Positions 44,053 through 52,097 of a DNA stretch of 64,000 bases are shown in pieces. Location: contig NZ_JACRSQ010000004.1 of assembly GCF_014384895.1 (NCBI RefSeq), positions 124,001 through 188,000 of the forward strand, read 5' to 3'. The stretch is from Bianquea renquensis (GTDB lineage Bacteria > Bacillota > Clostridia > Lachnospirales > Bianqueaceae). Every line of letters begins with the position of its first letter. The stretch's first letter is position 1. The notes under the pieces were generated by a model. The model was not told the DNA's origin. It saw only the letters and a list, made by a program, of their open reading frames with translations, and ran no database searches. The position numbers and the translations under genes were made by a program.

Positions 44053-44845
44053 TAATAGATATAAACATAAACGCTTCTCAACTCAAGCACAGTTGGCAGA
44101 AAAACTGGGCATTACAGATAGGGCCGTATCCAAATGGGAAACAGGAAAAAGTATGCCAGACTCATCGATTATGTTAGAGCTTTGTGAGATACTGGAAATC
44201 ACTGTAAATGAGTTGCTAAGTGGGGAGAAAATTGATATGGAAAGCTATGAAAAAAAGGCAGACGAAAATTTGATTGCTTTAAAAAGAAAAGATGAAAATA
44301 ACATGACAAAGAATGTGATTATTTCACTTCTTTTTTCGGTGACACTTTCGATAGGAATTATGGTATGCGTTATTTGCAACCTTGCTATATCCGGCAATTT
44401 AACATGGTCACTAATTCCGGTCAGTTCCATTGTTTTTGTATGGGTTATATCTTTCCCAAGCATTATACTGGGAAAAAAAGGGGTTGTAGTAAGTTTAATT
44501 TCATTAAGTATTTTTAGTATTCCTTTTTTGTTCTTGATAAGCAATTTAATAAAAGTAAAAGATGTATTTTCAGTTGGCGCGATAATGGCAGTAATTTCAA
44601 TCGTATTTTTATGGATAGTAGTTGCAATTTTTAATCATATTGGAAAAACAAAGAGGTTGATTGCTTTAGGAACAACTTTTTTATTAGCCATTCCGTTTAT
44701 TCTTATCATCAATATCATACTGTCAAAAATGATAGCAGAACCACCTCTTGACGTATGGGATATGTTGTCTATCTTTATATTGTTGATATTGGCATTTGGT
44801 TCTTTTGTTTATGATTATGCTCAGAAAAAGGGATTGATAAAATAG
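44045..44845 (+). pseudogene. 5'-truncated XRE-family regulator with a membrane domain
   Basis: The open frame begins just after a TAG at 44042 and has no ATG or ribosome binding site at its head. It enters the helix-turn-helix part-way through (TQAQLAEKLGITDRAVSKWE, then TGKSMPDSSIMLELCEI) and continues into about five transmembrane helices, a layout common in clostridial XRE membrane regulators. The first helix of the HTH is missing. A TTG at 44093 could in principle start a 250-residue product, but half the DNA-binding domain would be absent. Base composition is strikingly AT-rich compared with its neighbours. Most likely a decaying gene, although the membrane part is intact. Confidence 0.75.
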
Positions 44846-44878
44846 TGAAAGTGTTTGCGCTTCTGTTATAGCGTAACG

Positions 44879-44916
44879 GCGGTTTTGAGATCCTCTTTTT
44901 CCATCGGAACCGCTTT
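44879..44916 (+). terminator. Possible terminator after the XRE remnant
   Basis: GCGGTT (44879-44884) pairs with AACCGC (44908-44913), followed by TTT. The T-run is short. Confidence 0.4.
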
Positions 44917-44997
44917 CACAGAAGCTCGAATAGAACAGCGGTTTGCCGGTAACACTCATAGAATGGTGGAATTTGAGACGGGAATTCTGAAAAGAGC

Positions 44998-45026
44998 TTG
45001 CTATTTCAATAGGGAATTGGTAAAAT
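44998..45026 (+). promoter_or_regulatory. Promoter of the M29 peptidase gene
   Basis: TTGCTA (44998-45003), 17 nt, TAAAAT (45021-45026); the predicted start gives a leader of about 40 nt. Confidence 0.6.
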
Positions 45027-45071
45027 AAAGAAGGTCATCATTTCGAAAGGCACAGGTAAGAGGAGGACATT

Positions 45072-47171
45072 ATGTTCGAATACGAAAATTATTATAAAGT
45101 ATACAACGCCAGAGCCGCAGAAGACTATTTTGACGATGCGGAGAAGTTGAGAAGAATTTTAGAGGGCAATAAACCCCCAAAAGGAATGCGGGAAACCGCA
45201 TATCGATTTCTTCGCCATGAAGCGGAATTTCTGTTGACGTTACTTGAATTTGAGCATAAGCTGGATGCCGATTCCTTTGTAGGCGCGACATCAGCTGAGC
45301 TGGAGAAGGACCAGAAGCGCCTGTATCAGGACGTGGAGGAGGACGGCTATAAAAAGAGCTATCTCAACCCAACCTATATGGCCTCCCTATTTGGGGATGC
45401 GTGTGGCCCCCTATTATGTGCAATGGCGGCACAGCTCCGGGAGAACATTGAACACGCGTATCGGCATCGCCGATTCGCCATGCACTGGAATCACCTTTTA
45501 TTTTTTGACGTCTGGGAACAACTTCGGCAGGGGAACGCCCTGGAGCCCCAGGAGATTCGCGGGATTTTAAATGCACATGGAAAGAGATTCCAGAGAGAAA
45601 AGGCGGGACTCTGGGTCCATGGAAGGTTTGGTTTTGAGGACTCCTATCGCCGGGATCTCATTATGTCGGCTGATTTGACCAATCCCAGCTATCTCTACCA
45701 GCTGGGAGAACGGGTCAGCACGGTGGAGCTTGACTTGTCTTCCTTCATGGCAACCTTAGACGAGGAACGGATCGACAAAATGGCAAGGGCGTATACCCAG
45801 GGGTTCCGAAAGGGATTCTTTCGCGATGGAAAAGATATCGTTTTGAAAAATATTGTGGGCATCCGCTATCACATGGGGATGGAGCGGATGATCCGCAGGG
45901 CGGTTGAATATTTTGAGGAAGATCTGCATTTCATTCCCTTCATCCAGGAAATCGCCACGACGCCGGTGAATCGTCAGTATATCTATGATCACCGGTTTGA
46001 CATGGCTGTTTATTTTGATTCAGAGTTCCAGACCCTCCGCTATGAAGCACTGGAGGCAGAGCTGGAGTGCAACCGAGAGATTATCGCCGGCTACGGAGGT
46101 CCAGCGGTTGTAGATTCCTTTGGGGAGGTACCTTTTACACCGGAGAGCAAAGCACAACAGATTGTCTTTACGTCAGAACAATCTCAGGAGTATGCCAGCT
46201 TTAACACAAAGCTACAGGCCCTGCTAGCCAAGTACGCGCCGCCCAACGAGACCAGCTTTACGATTATCGCCTTTCCATTGCCGACGATCGGTGCGTCATT
46301 CGAGGCGATATTCAAAGAGACAGTGGCGGTGAACACGCTGGACACGGAACAGTACGAGAAAGTCCAGCAGACGATCATTGACGCACTGGACAAGGGAAGG
46401 GCTGTCTATGTCCGTGGAGCGAAGGGGAACGAGACAGACATAACAGTTCAGCTGCCCGTCATCAACAACCCTGCCAGGGAAACCAATTTTTACAACTGTG
46501 TCGCAGATGTCAACATCCCAGTGGGAGAAGTCTTCACATCTCCAAAGCTGGAGGGAACCAACGGCGTTCTGCATCTGGAGGAAATCTATCTGGAAGATCT
46601 TCAATACAAGAATCTTCGGCTCGTGTTTCAGGACGGTTATATCCAGGACTATAGCTGTAGCAATTTTGAATCGGAGGAGGACAACAAGCGATATATTGAG
46701 GAAAATCTGTTGTTTCCCCATGATACGCTGCCGCTGGGCGAGTTTGCCATCGGGACCAACACGACGGCGTACAAAATGGCAAGAAAATATGGGATTGTCC
46801 ATCTGCTCCCAATCCTCATCGTAGAAAAGATGGGTCCACATTTTGCCATTGGGGATACCTGTTATGCCAGATCAGAAGATATTCCCGTCTATAATCCGCT
46901 GGATGGAAAGGAGATCGTGGCGAGAGATAACGAGCGGTCGCGGCTGCGAAAGGAGGATCCCGCCAAAGCGTACACCCATAAGCACACCGATATTACCCTT
47001 CCCTACGAGAGTTTGGGGCAGATCAGTGTACTCTTGGATGGAGGGGATGCCATCGATATCATCCGGGGCGGCCGGTTCGTACTGCGCGGCACGGATCTTT
47101 TGAATGATGCGCTGCGGGAACAAGCGTTGGAGGAGAAGAAGGAGGAACAGGATGAGCGATCAACTGTATGA
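45072..47171 (+). CDS. M29-family aminopeptidase with a long N-terminal region
   Basis: Cytoplasmic metallo-aminopeptidase of the M29 (AmpS/aminopeptidase T) family, removing N-terminal residues from peptides. Metal ligands are readable: E486 in [10 protein letters not shown]557 in [12 protein letters not shown]590 in MGPHFAIGD, and H638/D640 in [11 protein letters not shown]. At 699 residues it is much longer than the roughly 410-residue classical enzymes; the extra 300 residues at the N-terminus form a helical domain I cannot name. AGGAGG precedes the ATG. Its 3' end overlaps the thioredoxin reductase gene by 20 nt, so the two are co-transcribed. Confidence 0.9.
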   Translation: MFEYENYYKVYNARAAEDYFDDAEKLRRILEGNKPPKGMRETAYRFLRHEAEFLLTLLEFEHKLDADSFVGATSAELEKDQKRLYQDVEEDGYKKSYLNPTYMASLFGDACGPLLCAMAAQLRENIEHAYRHRRFAMHWNHLLFFDVWEQLRQGNALEPQEIRGILNAHGKRFQREKAGLWVHGRFGFEDSYRRDLIMSADLTNPSYLYQLGERVSTVELDLSSFMATLDEERIDKMARAYTQGFRKGFFRDGKDIVLKNIVGIRYHMGMERMIRRAVEYFEEDLHFIPFIQEIATTPVNRQYIYDHRFDMAVYFDSEFQTLRYEALEAELECNREIIAGYGGPAVVDSFGEVPFTPESKAQQIVFTSEQSQEYASFNTKLQALLAKYAPPNETSFTIIAFPLPTIGASFEAIFKETVAVNTLDTEQYEKVQQTIIDALDKGRAVYVRGAKGNETDITVQLPVINNPARETNFYNCVADVNIPVGEVFTSPKLEGTNGVLHLEEIYLEDLQYKNLRLVFQDGYIQDYSCSNFESEEDNKRYIEENLLFPHDTLPLGEFAIGTNTTAYKMARKYGIVHLLPILIVEKMGPHFAIGDTCYARSEDIPVYNPLDGKEIVARDNERSRLRKEDPAKAYTHKHTDITLPYESLGQISVLLDGGDAIDIIRGGRFVLRGTDLLNDALREQALEEKKEEQDERSTV

Positions 47172-48075
47172 TGTCATCATTATCGGGGCTGGACCGGCGG
47201 GGTTGACAGCCGCTATATACGCTGGGAGGGCGGAGCTGCGCACCCTTCTGTTAGAGCGAGGATTTCCAGGAGGACAAGTGCTCAACACCTATGAGGTCGA
47301 CAATTATCCTGGAATGCCCATGTTGTCCGGCATGGAGCTGGCGGCTAAAATGCATGAGCACGCAAGCGCCTATGGCATTGAGATGCTCACGGACGAGGTG
47401 ATCGATTTGGAGCTTGGCGACCCCATCAAGATCGTGCGGACCATGTCATCCGAGTATCGCGCAAAGACGGTTCTATTTACTGCGGGAGCTGCATGGCGAA
47501 AGCTCGGCGTCCCCGGTGAGGAAGAGTTGCGGGGCCGCGGGGTGTCCTACTGCGCTACATGCGACGGAGCGTTTTTCCGTGGAAAAGCTGTGATTGTATT
47601 CGGCGGCGGCGACACCGCGGTGGAGGATGCCATCTATCTCGCTAGATTTTGCAAGAAAGTCTATCTGGCGCACCGGAGGGACGCGCTTCGCGCTGTCAAG
47701 ACACTGCAAAATCAGGCAATGGGAAAAGAGAATATCGAGATTCTATGGAATACAGAACTGCGAGAGATTCATGGCCAGGAGCAGGTGGAAAGCGTGATTC
47801 TCTATGACAATCAAAAAAAGGAAGAGAGGAAACTGTCCATCGACGGCGTCTTTATCGCCGTGGGCGTGGATCCGAATGCCGGCCTGTTGAAAGGGAAGGT
47901 TGATACGGATAGTGCCGGCTATATCATCAGCGATGAAGATTGCCAGACGTCGATTCCAGGGGTTTTTGCGGCGGGGGACGTCAGGAGAAAACGTCTTCGC
48001 CAGATCATTACGGCCGCGGCTGACGGCGCGGTGGCCATCAATGGCATCCAGGCGTATCTTGCAGAAAAGTTCTAA
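47152..48075 (+). CDS. trxB: Thioredoxin-disulfide reductase
   Basis: FAD- and NADPH-dependent reductase of thioredoxin. The 307-residue product has the FAD motif [18 protein letters not shown] (about 13-30), the redox-active pair C134-A-T-C137, the NADPH motif [13 protein letters not shown] (about 150) and the closing FAD motif [20 protein letters not shown]. The ATG at 47152, preceded by GGAGG 6 nt upstream, lies inside the end of the peptidase gene. The usual C-terminal motif reads [10 protein letters not shown], close to the standard KxxRQxxTAA. Confidence 0.95.
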   Translation: MSDQLYDVIIIGAGPAGLTAAIYAGRAELRTLLLERGFPGGQVLNTYEVDNYPGMPMLSGMELAAKMHEHASAYGIEMLTDEVIDLELGDPIKIVRTMSSEYRAKTVLFTAGAAWRKLGVPGEEELRGRGVSYCATCDGAFFRGKAVIVFGGGDTAVEDAIYLARFCKKVYLAHRRDALRAVKTLQNQAMGKENIEILWNTELREIHGQEQVESVILYDNQKKEERKLSIDGVFIAVGVDPNAGLLKGKVDTDSAGYIISDEDCQTSIPGVFAAGDVRRKRLRQIITAAADGAVAINGIQAYLAEKF

Positions 48076-48134
48076 GAATCTTTCGACCTTATTTCACAAT
48101 TTATACCAAAAAGTGAAAAGTTTATGAATATTTG

Positions 48135-48163
48135 TTGACAGTCTTCGTCCTCTTTGCTATGAT
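48135..48163 (+). promoter_or_regulatory. Promoter of the purine permease gene
   Basis: TTGACA (48135-48140), 17 nt, TATGAT (48158-48163) with an extended TGC. The leader to the ATG is about 35 nt, too short for a purine riboswitch. Confidence 0.85.
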
Positions 48164-48204
48164 AGGAAGGTAAAAATCCTATCCAAGGAAAGGGGACTTA
48201 TTTA

Positions 48205-49584
48205 ATGGCTTCACAAGCAGGTTTTTTTGAAAAAACCTTTAAGTTGAGCGAGCACAAGACCAGTCTCAGGACGGAGATTGTAGCTGGCTTGACGACCTTT
48301 ATGACCATGGCGTACATACTGGCAGTCAATCCCAACCTTTTGTCTGCAACAGGAATGCCCTCCGGCGAATTGTTTACGGCCACGGTGCTGGCCAGTGTCA
48401 TCGGAACTCTGGCGATGGCCCTTTTGGCGAACTATCCCTTCGCCCTGGCGCCCGGTATGGGGCTCAATGCCTATTTTGCCTTCACAGTATGTGGTGGCAA
48501 TATGGGATACCCCTGGCAGTTGGCTTTGCTGGCCGTCTTCATCGAGGGTGTCATCTTTATCCTGTTGAGCTTCGTCAACGTGAGAGAGGCGATTTTCAAC
48601 GCTATCCCCCAGAGCTTAAAATATGGAATATCGGCCGGCATCGGTCTTTTCATCGCGTTTATTGGCTTGCAGAACGCGGGGATCGTCGTGGCCGAGGCAA
48701 GCACTAAGGTTACCCTTGGCCACATAACCCAGGCGGGGCCGCTGCTGGCTCTGATTGGATTGCTGATTATCGCCATCTTGTACGTGCGCAAAGTAAAAGG
48801 GGCGCTCTTAATCGGCATTATCGCCACCTATATTTTGGGGCTGATCGCGGAAGGGATCGGCTGGTATCAGGTTGATGTGGAGGCCGGCGTCTACTCTCTC
48901 GTTCCCCAGGGCCAGTTCCTGGGAATCTTCGCGCTGCCCAGCGGCCTTGGGGAGATTGGCGGAGCGTGCTTTAACTTCAGCGCCATGGGCGATATCAATA
49001 TCCTCGACCTGATTGTCATCGTGTTTGCATTCCTGTTCGTTGACATGTTCGACACCATCGGGACTCTCATCGGCGTATCCAGCAAGGCGGATATGCTGGA
49101 CAAGGAAGGCAAGCTGCCCAAGGCGAAGCAGGCCCTGCTGGCCGACGCCGTTGCCACCACGGCAGGCGCGGTGCTTGGAACCTCCACCACGACTACATAC
49201 GTGGAAAGCGCTTCCGGTGTCGCGGAAGGTGGACGCACGGGTCTGACGGCGATCGTCGTTGCACTTCTGTTCTTGCTGTCCCTGTTCCTGTCCCCGCTAT
49301 TCCTAGCGATTCCCAGCTTTGCAACGGCTCCGGCGCTGATCTTCGTTGGCTTCCTGATGATGGAATCCTTCCTGAAGGTGAACTTCTCCGAAGCGACGGA
49401 GGCCATACCTGCGTTTATCGCGGCTATGATGATGCCCTTTGCCTACAGTATCTCGGAGGGAATCGCCTTCGGTGTCATCTCCTACGTGATTATCAATCTT
49501 TGCGGTAAGAAGTGGAAGAAAGTCCACCCCGTGATGATCGTGCTATCCATCTTGTTTATCCTGTATTACATCTTTGTCAAATAA
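48205..49584 (+). CDS. NCS2-family purine permease (AzgA/PbuG type)
   Basis: Proton-driven importer of adenine, guanine or hypoxanthine in the cytoplasmic membrane. The 459-residue product has 12-14 transmembrane helices. Family signatures include RTEIVAGLTTFMTMAYILAV at about 21-40, NYPFALAPGMGLNAYFAFTV at about 74-93, the FLFVDMFDTIGTLIGV stretch near 280 and GTSTTTTYVESASGVAEGGR near 325, which together form the substrate site. AAAGG lies upstream of the ATG. Transcribed alone between a strong promoter and a long terminator hairpin. Confidence 0.93.
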   Translation: MASQAGFFEKTFKLSEHKTSLRTEIVAGLTTFMTMAYILAVNPNLLSATGMPSGELFTATVLASVIGTLAMALLANYPFALAPGMGLNAYFAFTVCGGNMGYPWQLALLAVFIEGVIFILLSFVNVREAIFNAIPQSLKYGISAGIGLFIAFIGLQNAGIVVAEASTKVTLGHITQAGPLLALIGLLIIAILYVRKVKGALLIGIIATYILGLIAEGIGWYQVDVEAGVYSLVPQGQFLGIFALPSGLGEIGGACFNFSAMGDINILDLIVIVFAFLFVDMFDTIGTLIGVSSKADMLDKEGKLPKAKQALLADAVATTAGAVLGTSTTTTYVESASGVAEGGRTGLTAIVVALLFLLSLFLSPLFLAIPSFATAPALIFVGFLMMESFLKVNFSEATEAIPAFIAAMMMPFAYSISEGIAFGVISYVIINLCGKKWKKVHPVMIVLSILFILYYIFVK

Positions 49585-49608
49585 GAAAACCAGCTTGAAT
49601 CGAAGCAT

Positions 49609-49660
49609 ATCGGCCGGATTTGAAGAGAGTAGAGGACTCTTCCGATCCGGCCGATCTTAT
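49609..49660 (+). terminator. Terminator of the purine permease gene
   Basis: ATCGGCCGGAT (49609-49619) pairs perfectly with ATCCGGCCGAT (49645-49655); the 25-nt loop holds an inner GAAGAG/CTCTTC stem. The T-rich tail is short. Confidence 0.75.
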
Positions 49661-49728
49661 ATTGGAATACCGGAACCTCCTTCCAATCGAGATTCATGAA
49701 AACGTAAGAAACCATATGGAAAATTAGG

Positions 49729-49758
49729 TTGAATTTCCTGCTTGAAATCTGCTATAAT
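49729..49758 (+). promoter_or_regulatory. Promoter of the polysaccharide deacetylase gene
   Basis: TTGAAT (49729-49734), 18 nt, TATAAT (49753-49758) with an extended TGC. Confidence 0.75.
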
Positions 49759-49832
49759 GGGAATCATAGTAGAAGGATGGCCCCGTTGCATGTTCGCTTC
49801 GGGACTGTATACGTTTGCTGTTGGAGGGAACT

Positions 49833-50816
49833 ATGCTTAAGACACGTATTTCCGCCGGCTCATCCCTGCGGAATTTTAAAATATCAGATGGATATGGTGG
49901 AAAGCGAAGGCGAGGTTGGTGGAAACCCGTGCTGAGTCTTCTGTTGATCCTTTGCCTTGGCGGCGCCGGCGTTTTCGGATACTTTCAGTGGAGAGGTCTC
50001 CAGGACGAACTTGCGGAACAGAAGAATACCATTGCAAGTCTTGAGGAGTCGCTAAAAAAGGCGGAGGACGAGCGGTCTCTGCTGCAGCAGTCTGTGGAAC
50101 AAAAGGATCAGAAGATTGAAGAGCTGACCAACGCCATGAATGATCCGGACCAAGAACCGGCTTCGTCCAATCCATTGAAGCCTCAGACCACGGTTCGCCG
50201 CGCGTACTTAACCTTCGATGATGGACCCAGTGAGAATGCCAACCGTGTGATGGACATTCTGGATCAATATGGGATCAAAGGGACGTTTTTTATGAACGGG
50301 AAAGAATCAGAATTGGCGGCTCAGGTCTATTCCCGGGTTATGGATGATGGACATGTGCTTGCCAACCATACGTATTCCCATGTATATAAGGATATTTATG
50401 CCTCGTGGGACGCATTTTATGCTGATATCGTCAAGATGGAAAACTGTGTAAAAAATCAGACAGGCAGAGAGATGGCCAAGATCGTTCGATTTCCTGGCGG
50501 TTCTAACAACGGGACAAAGGAAATAACGCTGGAGATCAAAGAGAAGTTGACGGATCTGGGTTATACCTTTTTCGACTGGAATGTATCGGGACAGGATGCC
50601 ATCGGTAAGAATGTCAGCGCCGATGCCATCTACAAGAATGTGGTCGAGACTTCGCAGGGCAAGCTTGATGCGGTGGTCCTGCTTCACACCACGAACAATA
50701 CCAATAATACGGTGGAGGCGCTCCCCAAGATCATTGAATATTTAAAGGGGGAGGGATTTGAGTTTCACACCCTGGATGAACAGGATGCGCCTGTCTCCAT
50801 AGTATTCAAAAATTAA
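49833..50816 (+). CDS. Membrane-anchored polysaccharide deacetylase (NodB domain)
   Basis: A 327-residue protein with a basic cytoplasmic N-terminus, one transmembrane helix (about 34-53) and a coiled coil (about 55-100), then an extracellular NodB-type deacetylase domain (about 120-325). Catalytic motifs are all present: TFDDGPSENA (base and metal aspartates), HVLANHTYSH (metal histidines), RFPGGSNN, DWNVSGQD and LLHTT. Relatives remove acetyl groups from peptidoglycan GlcNAc (PgdA) and raise lysozyme resistance; another cell-wall glycan cannot be excluded. GGAGGG precedes the ATG at 49833. Confidence 0.9.
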   Translation: MLKTRISAGSSLRNFKISDGYGGKRRRGWWKPVLSLLLILCLGGAGVFGYFQWRGLQDELAEQKNTIASLEESLKKAEDERSLLQQSVEQKDQKIEELTNAMNDPDQEPASSNPLKPQTTVRRAYLTFDDGPSENANRVMDILDQYGIKGTFFMNGKESELAAQVYSRVMDDGHVLANHTYSHVYKDIYASWDAFYADIVKMENCVKNQTGREMAKIVRFPGGSNNGTKEITLEIKEKLTDLGYTFFDWNVSGQDAIGKNVSADAIYKNVVETSQGKLDAVVLLHTTNNTNNTVEALPKIIEYLKGEGFEFHTLDEQDAPVSIVFKN

Positions 50817-50849
50817 CCTAAAATTTTGGCATATTTTCTTGTGGAAAGG

Positions 50850-50882
50850 ATAGCCGGAGGCCTTGTCTTTCGGCTATTTTTT
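50850..50882 (+). terminator. Terminator of the deacetylase gene, overlapping the next promoter
   Basis: ATAGCCG (50850-50856) pairs with CGGCTAT (50871-50877), then TTTTTT. Its 3' half forms the spacer of the downstream promoter. Confidence 0.8.
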
Positions 50883-50891
50883 GTGTATAAT
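50863..50891 (+). promoter_or_regulatory. Promoter of the PHP-domain gene
   Basis: TTGTCT (50863-50868), 17 nt, TATAAT (50886-50891). It shares 20 bp with the terminator of the gene before it. Confidence 0.6.
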
Positions 50892-50923
50892 AGTATGCGA
50901 GAAAGTGAGGGGGTTTTATAAGA

Positions 50924-51682
50924 ATGAAAGTGGAATTGGACTGCCATACTCATACCGTCAGCAGCGGCCACGCGTATAGTACCTGGCAGGAGAATGCCCA
51001 TGTAGCAGCCTCCAGGGGACTCAAGCTGATTGCCAATACGGACCATGCGCCGTCCATGCCGGGAGGCGCCCACGAATACTATTTTCAGAATCTGGGCAGC
51101 CTGCCGAAGGTATATGAGGGAGTCCGCGTCTTAGCAGGTGCGGAAGTCAATATTTTGAACCAGCGCGGTCATGTGGATTTGCCGGACCCACTTCTTCGGA
51201 AGCTGGATTATGTGGTCGCCAGCGTTCACTCGCCGTGTATCGCGGGGGAAACAGAGTTTGACGTCGTGACGGCTTACCGTCAGACGATGATGAATCACCC
51301 ATGCGTTACCGCCATCGGCCATCCGGACGGAACGCGGTTGCCAGGCGATCCAGTCCTCGACTATGATGCATTGACCGATGCGGCTAAACAATATGGGGTT
51401 TTGCTTGAGATCAATAACCATTCCCTGGTTGCTGCGCAGTACAGCGAGAGGGCCAGCCGCAACTACCGGAGCCTTTTGCGGTACTGTAAAGAGAAGGAGC
51501 TCTCTGTCATACTTGCATCCGACGCCCATTTCAGTGGATATGTGGGACAGATGGATGAGGCGGTCCGGTTGCTGGAGGAAGAGAAATTTCCCGTTGAGTT
51601 GGTTCTCAATACTTGCGCCGAGAGATTCCTTACATATCTACAAGAAAGACGAAAGGGATTGGGAATGGGGGGCGCGCCATGA
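50924..51682 (+). CDS. PHP-domain phosphoesterase (YcdX-like)
   Basis: A 252-residue metal-dependent phosphoesterase of the PHP family, similar to YcdX. It binds three metals in a distorted TIM barrel; ligand motifs are DCHTHT (residues 6-11), NTDHAP (about 38), GAEVN (about 67), VASVHSP (about 98), AIGHPDG (about 125) and ASDAHFSG (about 189). The substrate is probably a small phosphate ester. AAGTGAGGGGG precedes the ATG. The next gene starts 56 nt later and may be co-transcribed. Confidence 0.88.
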   Translation: MKVELDCHTHTVSSGHAYSTWQENAHVAASRGLKLIANTDHAPSMPGGAHEYYFQNLGSLPKVYEGVRVLAGAEVNILNQRGHVDLPDPLLRKLDYVVASVHSPCIAGETEFDVVTAYRQTMMNHPCVTAIGHPDGTRLPGDPVLDYDALTDAAKQYGVLLEINNHSLVAAQYSERASRNYRSLLRYCKEKELSVILASDAHFSGYVGQMDEAVRLLEEEKFPVELVLNTCAERFLTYLQERRKGLGMGGAP

Positions 51683-51738
51683 GCGAAAAAGCTCCCTGAT
51701 GGATTCCAGAACAGGCGTGTCAAAAACGGAGGATGCAT

Positions 51739-52074
51739 ATGAATGATAAGCTTAGACGGGCGGATGCGGATTTGTTGTTTCAGGGGATCCTATCCTTACA
51801 GACCATAGACGAATGTTATGCGTTCTTTGAGGACATCTGTACGGTTCATGAGATACAGTCCTTATCGCAGCGAATGGAAGTCGCCCGCATGCTGAAGCAG
51901 GGTGTCACCTACACGGAGATCAGCGAAAAGACGGGCGCGTCGACGGCCACCATAAGCCGGGTCAACCGTTGCCTGAACTACGGGGCAGATGGATACAATA
52001 TGGTACTAGAGCGTTTGGAGTTGGAAAAGGAAAGTCGAGATCAGGATTCGACGGAAAACGGTCAGCCGTTGTGA
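51739..52074 (+). CDS. yerC: YerC/YecD-type TrpR-like regulator
   Basis: A 111-residue DNA-binding protein of the TrpR superfamily. After an N-terminal helical segment, the helix-turn-helix is clear in VTYTEISEKTGASTATISRV (about 58-77). In Bacillota yerC is usually found next to pcrA and ligA, as here; its regulon is poorly known. The ATG at 51739 is 6 nt after GGAGG; the ATG at 51733 is immediately adjacent to that site and unlikely. A 7-bp AAAACGG/CCGTTTT hairpin with a T-run (about 52057-52087) spans its stop codon and could attenuate transcription into pcrA. Confidence 0.88.
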   Translation: MNDKLRRADADLLFQGILSLQTIDECYAFFEDICTVHEIQSLSQRMEVARMLKQGVTYTEISEKTGASTATISRVNRCLNYGADGYNMVLERLELEKESRDQDSTENGQPL

Positions 52075-52097
52075 GCGCCGTTTTTTTATGGAGGAGA

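Noticed and set aside
43935..44177. An 80-codon intact protein starting at 43935
   Set aside because: After 16 residues the frame loses family resemblance, while the +1 frame restores it, so it is a frameshifted pseudogene rather than a novel small protein.
48140..48204. Purine riboswitch before the purine permease
   Set aside because: The predicted leader is only about 35 nt and shows none of the conserved three-way junction.
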